NCBI RefSeq assembly: GCF_025766255.1
Contig: NW_026516752.1
Span: 1-64,000 of the forward strand
Source: Zychaea mexicana
Taxonomy: Eukaryota > Mucoromycota > Mucoromycetes > Mucorales > Lichtheimiaceae
Reading direction: 5' to 3'
DNA length: 64,000 nt
Within the stretch, counting starts at the first letter, position 1, and each line of letters begins with the position of its first letter. The notes under the pieces were generated by a model. It made no database searches. It had not been told where the DNA came from and saw only the letters and a list, made by a program, of their open reading frames with translations. The position numbers and the translations under genes are program-made. Positions 11,596 to 23,374 of the stretch are shown here, piece by piece.

Positions 11596-12651
11596 GGTTG
11601 TTTCACGGTTTATCCAAGGTTGTTCCAAGGCTGTTTCCAAGGTTTTTTCTAAGCTTGTTGCAAGGTTACAGTATGAACGTGACTAGAGGCCAAGCAGCCT
11701 GCATGTTCTTTCAGCAAGAATATAACCTGGAGAACGAAAAGAAGCTTTTGGACAAGATAGACGGCTTCGGCGATGTCGACATTTGCTTCATGAAAGATCC
11801 TACCGAGCCGTTCCTGCTTTACATCCCCAACATCCACAGTAATCCGTTCATATACCACTGATATTTGTCAAGCCCTACAAAACCACCGCAACCACTAGAA
11901 GAGCAACCTTCCAACGATGAGCAAGCGAGTGTGACCGAAAAAATCAGAAGACTGAGTAAATAATAGAACCTTTCAATGATACTTTATCTATGGTATTACA
12001 ACTTACTAATGAACCATTTGATATAGGCTCAACCCCACAGGTCGTCCACTTCTTGAACGAAGTATTTCTGTCGTACAATCCCTACAACGATGTAGTATAT
12101 GAGTATCGCGAGTACTCAAATGATATGATCTTAGAAGTAGCCCGTCGACACACAGCCATGTTCGATAACAAAAGCGCGGTAGGGTTTGGCAAATGGTGCT
12201 CGACCCAAGGAATCCATTTCTACAAGGTCAACCAAAAGCGTAAAAGATCTGACGACGTACGCTTTCAACTACTATACGTTTTAAAAGAAAGCTTTATGGG
12301 TAAGCTATGTTTTATTTTAGCAGAAAATGGATCTAAACTAATATTGTATATCAGAAACAATCGTTGAAAAGATCACTAAGGCGTTGCAGCACTATCAAAG
12401 ATCGATTAGACGTATGAAGCATGAAGAATATGAGATAGTGGGATACTGCAGAAAGTCACCTGACAATGAAGCAGCGCGAGATAGGCTGCGGCTGATGCAG
12501 CACATGGTTGGTCGTCTTCGAGAGCGGTCATTAGTTGATAAGGTCTTTGTTTCTCTTTCTTGCAAGTCGAACCAACCCATAAGCGAGCGCGACTGTTACA
12601 CAGAAAATGAGGACATGAGTACCTTAAGCACAATTATAGATGGATCAATGC
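11596..12651 (+). pseudogene. repeat A gene, main part (unit 1)
   Basis: Begins with the CCAAGG minisatellite, then frames starting MNVTRGQAACMFFQQEYN (11673) and, after a frameshift, PFNDTLSMVLQLTNEPFD (from about 11970). It runs through AVGFGKWCSTQGIHFYK and LLYVLKESFMG to a GTAAGC donor (12299). After an acceptor at about 12351 come ETIVEKITKALQHYQ, EIVGYCRKSPDN and KVFVSLSCKSNQP. The rest of the gene lies at 14819-15182, beyond an AT-rich insertion. The YCRKS motif resembles the YxRxS signature of small serine recombinases, but the match is short and I would not name it so without a profile search. Confidence 0.6.
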
Positions 12652-12714
12652 TTTAATTTTGTTAATTTTATAAAAGTTGTTATATGAATAATAATTATAA
12701 ACTGTATAAAATTG

Positions 12715-13002
12715 TTACATTCTATTTACATTATTTTTTTTTAATTCATTTTGATAATTTATAACAAAATATAAAAATAAATTACAACAATTATCACATT
12801 TATTATAGTCTGATTCAATAATATCAGGTAAACCACTATAATAAAGCCTATTTTGTAAACTATATTTTTCCTTATCACATTGATAACATATATCACCTTT
12901 ATCATTAAATAGTTTCCTCCATTCTTTACAAGAATTACCTATAATTATTGTTTTAGTATTCCATCCTTTTTTTAGAGATATTAAAGTAGTTCCTATTTTA
13001 TA
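12715..13002 (-). pseudogene. Cys-rich reading frame in the AT-rich insertion
   Basis: About 95 open codons without an ATG. Protein-like spacing of Cys: NSCKEW, then ICYQCDKEKYS, then KCDNCCNLF. The paired CxxC motifs suggest a zinc-binding fragment. The family is unknown. Confidence 0.3.
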
Positions 13003-13044
13003 TTATGAATAATCATTGAAGAAATAAAAAAATATAAAATTGAA

Positions 13045-13182
13045 TAAAAAAATGAAATTAATAAATTAATATTAAAAGAATGGAGTTTTTTAACTCAAGA
13101 TTGGAAAAAGACTTATGATATAAAGAAAATTATAGATTTTTATTATAATAGTTTGGAAACAACAAAAAAGTTAATAGTATAG
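13045..13182 (+). pseudogene. remnant of the chromodomain-DDE transposase N-terminus
   Basis: The translation contains LILKEWSFLTQDWKK, which matches LILNKWSFLSQDWKK of the transposase at 4623-6253 almost residue for residue. The rest of the gene is gone. It links this insertion to the same transposon family. Confidence 0.6.
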
Positions 13183-13516
13183 TTAATGTCTTCAAACAAT
13201 GTCAAAATCAAAGATTTTTCCTGAAGCGGATATAATCTGCTAGATTTCGGAAGGTTATAAAAGTATTTTGATAAAATAAATTTAAATCTAAATATATAAA
13301 TATTTTATTAGTATAGGAAATAAATAAATGTTAATATTTCTTTTTAGTGTCAGAAAAAAACTTGACATTGAAATATCAAACCAATTATAAATACAATGAT
13401 AATAATTTAATTTATTTAAGTATTATTATAATATTTAGAGATAAACTTTTTTTAATTATACCAAAAATTATGATAAAAGTTTTTTAGTTAAAAATTGAAT
13501 TTGTTAATAAATAAAA

Positions 13517-13714
13517 ATGGAAGTATTAATAATTATAACAATTTTCTTGTATTTTAATCTAATAGAAGGATATAAACAACTTAATCAAAATGTAGAAATA
13601 TATGTTTCAGATTGTCGCATGGTACCTGTAAGTATGAAAATTAGAAATCCTAATGATTTTTATGAGCTTATCCATTTATTAAATAAACCTATTTTATTTC
13701 TAAAATATATATAA
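13517..13714 (+). CDS. 65-residue hypothetical frame
   Basis: ATG-initiated frame in very AT-rich DNA, starting with a hydrophobic stretch that could be a signal peptide (MEVLIIITIFLYFNLIEG), followed by NVEIYVSDCRMVPVSMK. Being open in such AT-rich DNA is mildly notable. No family is recognised and chance is possible. Confidence 0.25.
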   Translation: MEVLIIITIFLYFNLIEGYKQLNQNVEIYVSDCRMVPVSMKIRNPNDFYELIHLLNKPILFLKYI

Positions 13715-14249
13715 TCTATTAAAATTAAATAATAATAAAAGTTAAAATTTGTATTTAAAATAATTTGATAATGTAAAATTTACAATAAAAAAATGAAATT
13801 TATGATTTTTATTTTTATATACAATATTTAAATAAATTTGGTGAAAATATAAATAATAAAATATTAAATATAGAAAATTTATCTATTTCCGAAAATAAAA
13901 AGTTAAAAATTAAATAAAAATTTGACTATAAAATTATTTCTCCTATTTTAAAATAAATATTAATTTGTTGTTTTTTTTTCTACAATCTCAGATAAAATAA
14001 GATGATTTGATTAATGTAAATTCTTACATAAAAATGATCCTGTGATTAAATAAATAATTAGAAATAATGTCTACAAAATTGTAATTGAATTAAAAAATTA
14101 ATTTTATTTTTTAAATCTATCTTATATTTATCTAATAAATAATATTTTACAATTGTTTTAAATATTTCATTTTAAGAAAATTCAAAAAATTGTTCCTTTT
14201 TACATATTTTTAATTAAATTTTCTAAATAAATAATGATGGGATTGTAAT

Positions 14250-14390
14250 ATGAATAGTAGGGTATGCGATTTTAAAATAACATCAGGTAAAAATGAAGGA
14301 TTAATATGTGGCAAACGAATATATATCAAATGTGCAAATGATAATGGAAAATACAGATGTTTTGATCAACACATTTTTAAATTTATCTAA
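14250..14390 (+). CDS. 46-residue C-x13-C zinc-type protein
   Basis: Short frame MNSRVCDFKITSGKNEGLIC and on, with Cys-x13-Cys followed by a basic segment and C-x3-H. The first Cys pair and the GK...G between them align with the frame at 27979-28224 in a different AT-rich insertion: CDFKITSGKNEGLIC versus CTYIHKRGKKQGYMC. The conserved spacing between otherwise different insertions argues that this is a real small zinc-binding protein. Confidence 0.45.
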   Translation: MNSRVCDFKITSGKNEGLICGKRIYIKCANDNGKYRCFDQHIFKFI

Positions 14391-14818
14391 ATATTTTTCA
14401 TAAAAAGAATTAAAAGTTTATTATTATGTATTTTCAAGAAATATTAACAATTAATTATAATTATACTCTAATATTATTTTTGATTTCATTTAAAAAACAT
14501 TACATTTTTTAGATTATATTTAAAAATTATTTCTTCTATTATTTTTTTGGTAATTAATTTATTATTTTCATTACCTATATTATAGAAATAATTATTGGAG
14601 TAATATTGCTGGTATAGTTTCTTGGAAATGGTTTCATAAAGAAAACAAGAAGAAACATATTAATGTTTGTTGTTGTTTATAATCATTTTTATTTGAATTT
14701 TGTCTAAAAACAATTCTTTTCTCTTCATTAATTGTTAAAAATTCATATGACCATATCTGAGTTTAAATCAATTTTCTTACTTGGAAATTATCCAACAAAA
14801 GATTTTTTAAAAAATTTG

Positions 14819-15182
14819 CGGTAAATTGAACTGGTCGACATACAATTATGTGCTTTAGACACTAACAGAAATTTAAAAGACCTTCTTTCATACTTGTCTT
14901 ATACAAAAAATGTGTGTTTGGTAGTTGTAGACTACGCAGGTTTATCAACCAATGTCCCAGACTTATATGACTTCATCAGGTAAAAGAACTTGTTTGATCA
15001 ACTCGTTCTGACACTCACTGTTGTATAATCACTTTAGAAAACACCAGAACTTACAAAAAATCATCGTCGACCATTTGCCTTACGAAAACGATGTTAAAGT
15101 TTTCGACCGAGAAGAACTACTAGACATAAAAAGTTTGGAAGTGTTTAATTGTAGAAAAGGAAATTACCACAGATCGAAATAA
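14819..15182 (+). pseudogene. repeat A gene, 3' end (unit 1)
   Basis: Continuation of 11596-12651 after the AT-rich insertion. Exon to about 14981 encodes NLKDLLSYLSYTKNVC and LVVVDYAGLSTNVPDLYDF. A GTAAAA donor and TTTAG acceptor (about 15037) lead to a last exon with NLQKIIVDHLPYENDVKVF that ends at TAA 15180-15182. The second half reads cleanly, so only the insertion and the early frameshifts break this gene. Confidence 0.55.
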
Positions 15183-17106
15183 AATGGTTGAGGAAGGAAA
15201 GAAGTTGTTCATATACATTGGGCTTGCAGGGAAGTATCATGGGGTAGAAAAGAGCTTGATATTACCCTGATATTTAGCTTTTTGTAGTGCATACAGTCCC
15301 CTAAGCTCACAATTAATTACATTATGTATGTAGATGTCTCTGACGGTCTTGCTATATATTGCTTTTGAACTGGGTACCTTCTTCAGTAGGTTCGTGAAAA
15401 AGAAAAGAAGGATTATGCATTGCATATTTTCGTTCTTTTCTTTACACATATAGTAAACGGACAAAGCATGCTATTGATTTTTGTGTTCATGGTCATGTGT
15501 AATATACATATTGTTATGGGTGTCTAAAACGGTTTTTATGTAGAAGATTATGCTTTATAGAACATTGAAAAACGTCATCAAATGTAAGCCTATGTTATGT
15601 GATGATTCTAAAAAAAAGGCTGTAGTTGAAAAGAGATGGTGCAAAGGACAGCAGTCCTACTACAGAAAGATGCGTGTTGAGGCAAATTATACCTGAAAGC
15701 AAAAACAGCGCGGAAGGAGATGCGCATAGACTATAGTGGAGATGACATACCTAAAAGACATCACGTTGAAGATTGTTAGTAAAAAATACAGAATGCATCG
15801 TTCACAGGATGAAAGAGTTAAAGACCGGCCGCGAAAGGAGCAGTTTGATATATACCAATGGTGCGGAGACACCGAAGCTCGTCATCTATCATAGGAAAAG
15901 AGTACTAACAAAGATATACATACCTATGCGGCCTTAATCCTTATCGTCCATATGAGACAACCATAATAGTAGCACTTCATCACGTTAGGAAACGTTAGAA
16001 AGACACAAATAAGTTCGTAGCGTACATGTGGTACGATGCGAGGGATGGTGCATAGTAGTTGTCAGGGTCATGGATCAATAATACAGAAGATATAGTAAAG
16101 AAAGGGAAACTTACGCTCTTCTAGCTGGTCTATTACATTTGGCAACGACGGCAGCTTCAAAAGGCATAAAGTACGAACTGTGTTGTATGAAATAGTCCAA
16201 TGAATGCGTGCGATAATATTAGCAAGATGGATCGTAGGAAAATGTAAAAAGGAAAGAATAAGAGCCAAGAGGATCACCTTCAAACAATCGACATATATAA
16301 AAACTAGCTGTCGTATCTGTTAATCACTGTAATATACGTAGTGAGAGGAAGAAGAAGAAGGAGGAGGAAAAGAAAGGGGAATGTAGAAGTGAACCAAAGA
16401 CAAGAGCGTTTAAAAAGTACCCATCACATGCACACTCACAAAATCCGATCCCAAACATTTGTGCAAGTAGCGCGTCGATTCCACCGACCCACACTTGATC
16501 CATCTTTCTGTATGTCAATTCTACTTACCACCTTACACCTCGAGGTTATGAAGGCATGACGAACTTGTGTTCCACTTGGCGTTCCCTTACCACTGGATAT
16601 TTAAGCGCTGAAGAAAGTAGTGGCTAGTGCAATAGCCATGATCGCAGTGAAAAGTAATAGGCCGTACATAAGAAAAGGAAGTGTAAGAAATAATGCACAG
16701 AAGAAGTTCAAGTATGCAAGGAAGAGCATCAACTGAGATCGTTGATTGCTCCCCCAGCACGATCTATATTGTGCTACGTTATTATGGTACCTTTACTTTT
16801 ATGAACCTTGGTGGTAAACTATGCCATCCCTATACATTTGCTGCTGGCCATTTATCGCTGGAATTCGCTAAGTTCCTAAAAGCATGTATAGTAGCACACA
16901 TGGTCGATGAACAGTAATCCACTTGAAAATACGCCCTTTTTTAGAAAAGGTAGGAATGAATACATAGTGAGACGCTCTCCAAAAATGTACTTTCCTGAAT
17001 CAGATCCTTTTCTTGATATCGAACTGCTTGTTGCTAACAATTAAAGTAAGCACAGAGAGAGTTGCTGGCAGTACATTGTCATTGCATGGACTGAGTTATC
17101 CTATAG
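15183..17106. other. no convincing gene
   Basis: Short frames only. A purine-rich run lies near 16340-16380. The minus-strand frame 15464-15237 resembles the frame at 21998-21798 near its end (KYQG versus QYQG), which may be a decayed repeat. Confidence 0.4.
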
Positions 17107-18003
17107 ATGCCTACCAATCGCGGAACCAGCGCACAAAGAGAGCGCGAAGCCGAATCTCGTCACGTGGCGATCCAGCAAGGACAATGCTCTGCTTACGAGC
17201 TTGCATTGAGGGAAGAACGGCTGCAAAGGGTGGAGACGGAAAACAGGTTGCTGCGCGAACGGTTGGCGTCGATACGTGATACTGTTTCGCGCCTGTCCGA
17301 AGCGCGTCTTGAGCATGAGCAGCAAGAACCCGGTGTCATCCAAACAGCGGGCACGCCAGGCCGTTTGCCATTATTTCTGCTAGAAAACAATTCTACAACG
17401 GCGAACAATGGATTAGCAGTAGATTGTTGACTATGATGTGTCTATATAGGTGGCCATCCGCGACTACAAATGTACCCTAGGTAATCGTGGGTTCTGTTTC
17501 TCGACTGTGTTCACAGTTCCCCATAGCCGTGCTGCTCGTGATCGGATTGTCAGGTACGTAAGCAGCTTGAGCCATATCAACATCAACGAGCGTCGTTTGT
17601 TGGACATGGTGATAAGTTCTATGATAACGAGCGTAAGAAGTCACGACGACCGCCTTCCGCTGCTGAAGAACCAAAAGTGGTTGGGCGACGTTATCAGCGA
17701 ACGCAATACAGTAAGGTCATATGGATTAATTGGAGATAGTTTGGTTGTTCGTTGGTAATAAAGGTAATGTTTAATATATATAAGAAATTGAAACGACGAT
17801 TACGAGCACACGAGAAGCATTCTGCTTAATTCGATGAGCTATACCTAGATAGTTCTCGGTTGCTCCAGCACAAGTGCCAGTCGGATGAAGAGACAAACGC
17901 CGAAGGCAGCACCAATGGGAAGCAGTTGTTGGTGCTGGTGCCTGAAGGGCATACCGACTTTGTAAAAAGCTTGTATGAGTGTTTAAAGGTTATGTCAGGG
18001 AGC
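17107..18003 (+). CDS. hypothetical protein, possibly multi-exon
   Basis: I do not recognise this gene. The first block (17107-17418) encodes a charged, Arg/Glu-rich segment with coiled-coil character (EERLQRVETENRLLRERL). The second (17450-about 17710) contains ARDRIVRYVSSLSHININER and ends at a strong GTAAGG donor. A third block (about 17851-18003) contains LLVLVPEGHTDFVKSLYE and ends with TGA. Junctions between blocks one and two would need an intron of about 31 bases, which is short, so a frameshift is as likely. Confidence 0.35.
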
Positions 18004-18681
18004 TGATGAGATCTGTAGGCAAACGAGTTTTTTTTGTTTGCAAAGTTGGACGAGTTTGGCATCTGAAGTGGTGTCTACGCTGCCCGCTTGAGCTCATCGT
18101 TAATAAAACAATTTGGTTGCATGGCTTCTGTGTGGGTATGGGAGGGCAAAAAAACTCGTAAGAGTGTTTAGGGAGGGGGACTGAGAATGTTCCCCCATAT
18201 GCAATTGATATTGGGGTCCGCAAAACGAACACACGTTTCTTTTTTTTCCTGGTTTTTTACTAACTTCTGCATTGAACAGCAACCTAACCAATCGACGCTT
18301 TTTTCTCGATACACTCGAAGGAAGGGTATTCAGTACACACACCAGCTTTCGCACGTTCACAAAAAGCCTCATTGTTGGAACCAGCATTTGGTACGGTTGG
18401 ACTTGTATATACACGCGTTCCTAGATACTATACAGAACCATTTCTGTTTACAACGAACACTATTTTTATACAACATCTTGCGCTGTTAATGAGTTTGCTG
18501 ACGAGCTTAGCAATACTGTAGGCATTTACTACGTAGCTGTTTCGTTAGTTAATGGACATGTAAAGGTGAGAAAGGACTTTTTGGGCAGTGAACGGTTTTG
18601 TTTGTTTGGGGGGGAAAGAGATGAGAGTATAAATTTGGAGATAGGGATATAATATTTTTGCGGAAAGCAAAGGGTTTGTCC
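18004..18681. other. no gene seen
   Basis: No coding block or RNA gene is evident between the hypothetical gene and the transposase remnant. Confidence 0.4.
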
Positions 18682-20777
18682 TTATGCTAACACCTTTTTA
18701 TGCAAGGGAATGACTACTGTTGTTCCGTCATTTTTATTGTCTAGGCTATCATATTTAACGACTGCACTTTGTGTGTTCAAAGGGTGAACAGGCACGATGC
18801 AATCGCTATTCTCGGCTCGCAATCGACTACTCCATGTTGTCTGCAGATACTCATCCGTGAAGGAGGGGGGAGGAACATCATCGTCGCCCGAAACATACCA
18901 TCGTACAAATGCAAATACATGCTCTTTTGGTACGCTATCGATGGTCAGCACATGCCGAAAGAAAAAACTGTATTTTACAAGGCCATGCAACTGACGGTGG
19001 CTGTGAACCAGTATTACGCCGCCCTGATTCGTACAGAACTTGTACATGCGCCCTCGCCGAGATCGTGCTGCCATGCTCCGGTAAGTTTGACCCATGATGT
19101 CGATTGTCTTGATCTTCTGATAATAAATGCTAACGATTTTTAGAGTCGAAAGCTTGGTCGTATACATGATTGTAGAATTTATACAGATATTCATACAATG
19201 TGTCGGGCATCATCGTAGCAGCATATATCCATCGAGTTGCATCACCCAAATTACCCTCCTTCCTTCGCAGCTCCCAATCATCAACTTCGAAACCAGAGTA
19301 GCTCATATTCAATGTACCGTCGAAGACGTCGAACTGGCGAAGGCACTTATGACAAGCACAAAGGCTTACATGGGATGTGAATCCACTACTTTTCCGAGCA
19401 GCAGGAATGTGCATGCATTGTTGAGCAGAGCTACCCAGACAAGGTCGCTTTCTCTTGGATTGCTGTAAGTGCTGATCCTTTTTCCATCATTCCAATTCCA
19501 ACAATTCATCAACTAGTGGAAGAGGGTAATGATTCATGTCGGATGTGCTTGGCTCACATGGACCTAGCATGATACCAACAAGAATTACGTTCTCTGTTTT
19601 AAAGCGCTCTGCCCCCGCCAAGTTGTTGACAGTCAAATATAGAGCACCGCACGAGTACGTAGAATTGATGAACGGACCAAACCAGTCAACGTTAAGCGTC
19701 AACAGCAACGAACGATATAAAGAAACGAACGGGGCACCACTTCTATCAAGGATACCACGCCACATATCGCCATCATAGATGTCGAAACTTTTGTTTTCAT
19801 ATCGTGTGCGGGTACGCCATTGTTCAATTTTTGCCTCGAACCCTGGTCGTTTGAAAAGCTTCTGCATACTAGCAGCCAAAGGATGGTATGCAAATTCCTT
19901 TACTGGAGATAGGCGAATCCTTAACGTTTTGAACAATTTGGTGCCGCATAATCCTTGGTACCGCATGTCGTCATTGGTGCATTCGGTCGGGCAATCGTCG
20001 GATCGTTTGAGGTAGAGACTATGGCACCGGGAACACGACACATAAGACGATACTGTCTGTTAAGACAGAGACAGAGAAGCCATTTATACTATGCAGGGTA
20101 GCAAGTGAACGAGGGATATGGGCATCCTGGCCAAGGAGATCTGCCAGCAGGACTGAGAAAAACTCGATGACTATGCCCGAAATATGCTCAGAAAAGAAAT
20201 GCAACTGGAACAAGACAAGGAAAATGGGGACGAGTGCAACTGGATGTCGATAATGCTGAAGTAGCATCTTTTCTCCTGATGCTGGATTATCGAGGGAAGT
20301 GACAACTCTTTTTAATAAAACACTGTTTTAGAATTGCTTCGCAAGTGGATATAATAAAATTGTCCTTTGGAAATCGGCCTCCTGTTATATCGACTTCCTT
20401 GTTGCTGTACCCTCACTCGATATCATCCGCATCCAACTCACGAGCATGAGCACAACCACGTTTTACTATCGCTGTCACCATCGTTTTCGAATATGTTACT
20501 GTAACCTCAATGTCCTGAGGTATTCTGCGGCTGGCATTGACAGCTACATTCAGAGAGAATACGTTGTTGGTCGATCTACCTACAATATTACTCAACAACT
20601 TATCGTACCTTGAGAACGAGGGTAGGGAAGTGAAAGGGACTCCGGAGACGAAGAATGAAGAGCAGAAGGGGGGTTGCCATTATCAATATCCATCGTATCG
20701 TTACCATAATCGTCCATGCCCGCGTCAGAATCGCTAGCTGGTGGTGGCAAAACATTGGATTCATCAGTATTATTCAT
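18682..20777 (-). pseudogene. Tnp2-like (CACTA/Plavaka-type) transposase remnant
   Basis: Read on the minus strand. An acidic Ser-rich start lies near 20777. A hydrophobic block (20267-20041) runs into SCSRCHSLYLKRSDD. The block 20041-19487 contains GPFINSTYSCGALYLTVNNL and ILVGIMLGPCEPS, typical of Tnp2-domain transposases of fungi. The block 19414-19130 has SGFTSHVSLCACHKC and SGFEVDDWELRRKEGN. The C-terminal block 19194-18682 contains EHVFAFVRWYVS and NSDCIVPVHP. Several frame changes, and a total length well below the usual one, mark it as degraded. No terminal repeats were located. Confidence 0.7.
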
Positions 20778-22387
20778 GGTTATGATAACCCATTGCCAAC
20801 TGATGATCGGGACGTGTTATTGCTCAAGGATTCATAGAGAGCGATCATACTAGCCACTATATTCGAAGTCAAATATCATTATTACCATACTGATGCTTGG
20901 AAAAGTAGCTTATAAAATACCATCCTGCTGTGTCTCGCCTCTTAGTACAACGTGATCACGCTCATCGTGGTTTTGCTGTATTCGATTTGTCACCAACTCA
21001 TAACCCCGTGGGTTTGACCTGCTGCACGTTCGACAGTAGCAAGCAACCATATGTCTATTGCTTGCCATTATGCATCAATAAAAAAGCGAATGTAGATAAA
21101 AGATTAACCTCAAAAGAATTCACTTTTATATAAGAAAAAGCTTCCCATGAACGGGGTCGTCTTTAATAATTCAGGGGTTGTTGCTCCTATACTTTCCTTA
21201 ACTTTTCAAATCTCTATTTAATCGCATTGGTCATTCACAATAATGAAAAAAAAAATAGACGCATTCGATCAGCATCGTAAAACATGTGCTGCTTTGTAAT
21301 ACACTGAGAATGTTTTTATATATAAAAATCCATTGTAGCATCCTTTTTTTTGGATCCAACTGGTTTCGGCATGACATCAAATTATATATACAAGAGCGGC
21401 ATTTTTTGGCACTTGCTATGTTTGTAAGAGAGCAGTATGAAAAGTACACATGATCTTTTGAAGCAAGGGCTGTAGGGGGATTATGAAGATGCAGAACAGT
21501 GGTAGTGTGAGACCCGTTACTTTTTTTATAGGTACATGGAATGGTGCATGTTGGTGTACGTGAAAAAAAAAATCATAAAAGACTTCTCTTTGTAACGAAA
21601 GCATACACTCGGAGTGCTTCATCCAATGTAGTATTGAGTAACTAACATGAAGTTCTGTTCTTGCAGCTATTGCATATACTGGGAGCTTTTTGGACCAATA
21701 TAGTAAGTTTACATATACAAACAGAACATTTTATGCATAACTACCGCATCCACTCTCTGATAACCCCCCAACTTCTTTGGGGGCACACCTTGCCTCTTTA
21801 TATACAAATATCAAGGTCTTTTAAAAGCCCTTGATATTGGACTTTTCGCGCGGTGCAAACCTTATAACTTGTTCCACCAAGGTGACAAAAGTAATATATA
21901 GATCCACCTTTTAAATAGCTGCTTTTGCTCCCCAACCTTAGGACAGCATCTTGATCTTCGCCTTCCTTCAATAATGCCATCATCTTGAAAACAGACACAT
22001 TATCATAGTATAGTCTTCAATTACATACTTGCGCCCTCATACTTTTAGGATGGATAAAAAATAAACACAACTTAGTCTAAGATAGTCGGTCTCTTACGGC
22101 GACGCACCAAAAAAGCGCCCTAGAATGACATGACACCCATGGTATAGTCAATCAGATGGTAATCACGCATAAGTCGCTCGTTCTTCATCGCAGTGGTTGT
22201 AAGCCTAGGGAAAACAAAAAACAGTTCAATAGAGAAAGATGCCTACATCTTGTTGTTGTGGTTGTTGGTGTCATCGCTGGTGTTGCTATAGAGATGTGTT
22301 ATCTGGGTAATATAGAGTCAAACCGATCCATCTGATAACAAAAGAAAAACTGCAAGTGAGTACACTTTTGCTAATAACGGCTATCCA
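20778..22387. other. no gene; contains a near-perfect palindrome
   Basis: No coding block was seen on either strand. The only structured sequence noticed is the palindrome listed at 21807-21838. Confidence 0.4.
21807..21838. repeat. 32-base near-perfect palindrome
   Basis: AATATCAAGG (21807-21816) pairs with CCTTGATATT (21829-21838). The intervening CTTTTAAAAG is itself palindromic, so 15 of 16 pairs form. It could be a hairpin or a protein-binding site. Confidence 0.6.
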
Positions 22388-23118
22388 TGTTTTTTTTGAG
22401 CCAAGGCGGAGTATCTGTTCCAGGGTTGTGCCCGGGTAGGCGGAGTATTTATTCCACGGTGTGCCAGAGTGGTTCCAAGGTTGTTCCACAGTTTGTCCAA
22501 GGTTGTTCCAAGGCTGTTTCCAAGGTTTTTTCTAAGCTTGTTGCAAGGTTATAGTATGAACGTGACTAGAGGCCAAGCAGCCTGCATGTTCTTTCAGCAA
22601 GAATATAACCTGGAGAACGAAAAGAAGCTTTTGGACAAGATAGACAGCATTGGCGATGTCGACATTTGCTTCATGAAAGATCCTACCGAGCCGTTCCTGC
22701 TTTACATCCCCAAAATCCACAGTAATCCGTTCATATACCACTGATATTTGTCAAGCCCTACAAAACCACCGCAACCACTAAAAGAGCAAACTTTCAACGA
22801 TGAGTAAGCGAGTGTGACCGAAAAAATCAGAAGACTGAGTAAATAATAGAGCCTTTCAATGATACTTTATCTATGGTATTACAACTTACTAATGAACCGT
22901 TTGATATAGGCTCAACCCCACAGGTCGTCCACTTCTTGAACGAAGTATTTCTGTCGTACAATCCCTACAACGATGTAGTATATGAGTATCGCAAGTACTC
23001 AAATGATATGATCTTAGAAGTGGCCCATCGACACACAGCCATGTTCGATAACAAAAACGCGGTAGGGTTTGGCAAATGGTGTTCGACCCAAGGAATCCAT
23101 TTCTTCAAGGGGGACTGG
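22388..23118 (+). repeat. repeat A, first copy of unit 2
   Basis: Counterpart of 6818-7558: same minisatellite, MNVTRGQAACMFFQQEYN frame (22556), and second block ending at GIHFFKGDWP, where the Rep element begins. It shares the variant GACAGCATTGGC with the first copy of unit 1. The second copies of both units have GACGGCTTCGGC. The whole A-Rep-A unit was therefore duplicated together. Confidence 0.7.
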
Positions 23119-23374
23119 CCATAGTTATGATAATTTTAATGCGATCTAGTAACCCTAGATGACTTATTAGTTAAGATATATCAGGATAGCCAAATTAATT
23201 TTTATTGAAATAATTCATGCATGAATGTCTTGGCATGCATACATTTAAATTTTTGAAAAAAATAAAAATTGAATTTTTTTTTAATATAAAAATAACACCA
23301 CAGAATATAAAGCAAAATAGATTTATTATATTTTTTTTAGCACTCCAACAAAACTACCCCAACGAAAACACAAC

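Larger units (their letters stand above)
12652..14818. mobile_element. 2.2 kb AT-rich insertion in the repeat A gene
   Basis: Repeat A stops after GGATCAATG and resumes at GGTAAATTGAACTGG. The other copy (30280-30318) passes from the equivalent left sequence to the right with only about 12 bases between, which shows this block is an insertion. It is extremely AT-rich. It contains a minus-strand Cys-rich frame, a fragment of the chromodomain-DDE N-terminus, a 65-codon frame and a 46-codon zinc-type frame. No terminal inverted repeats were recognised. Long stretches between these frames show nothing but A/T-rich DNA. Confidence 0.65.
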
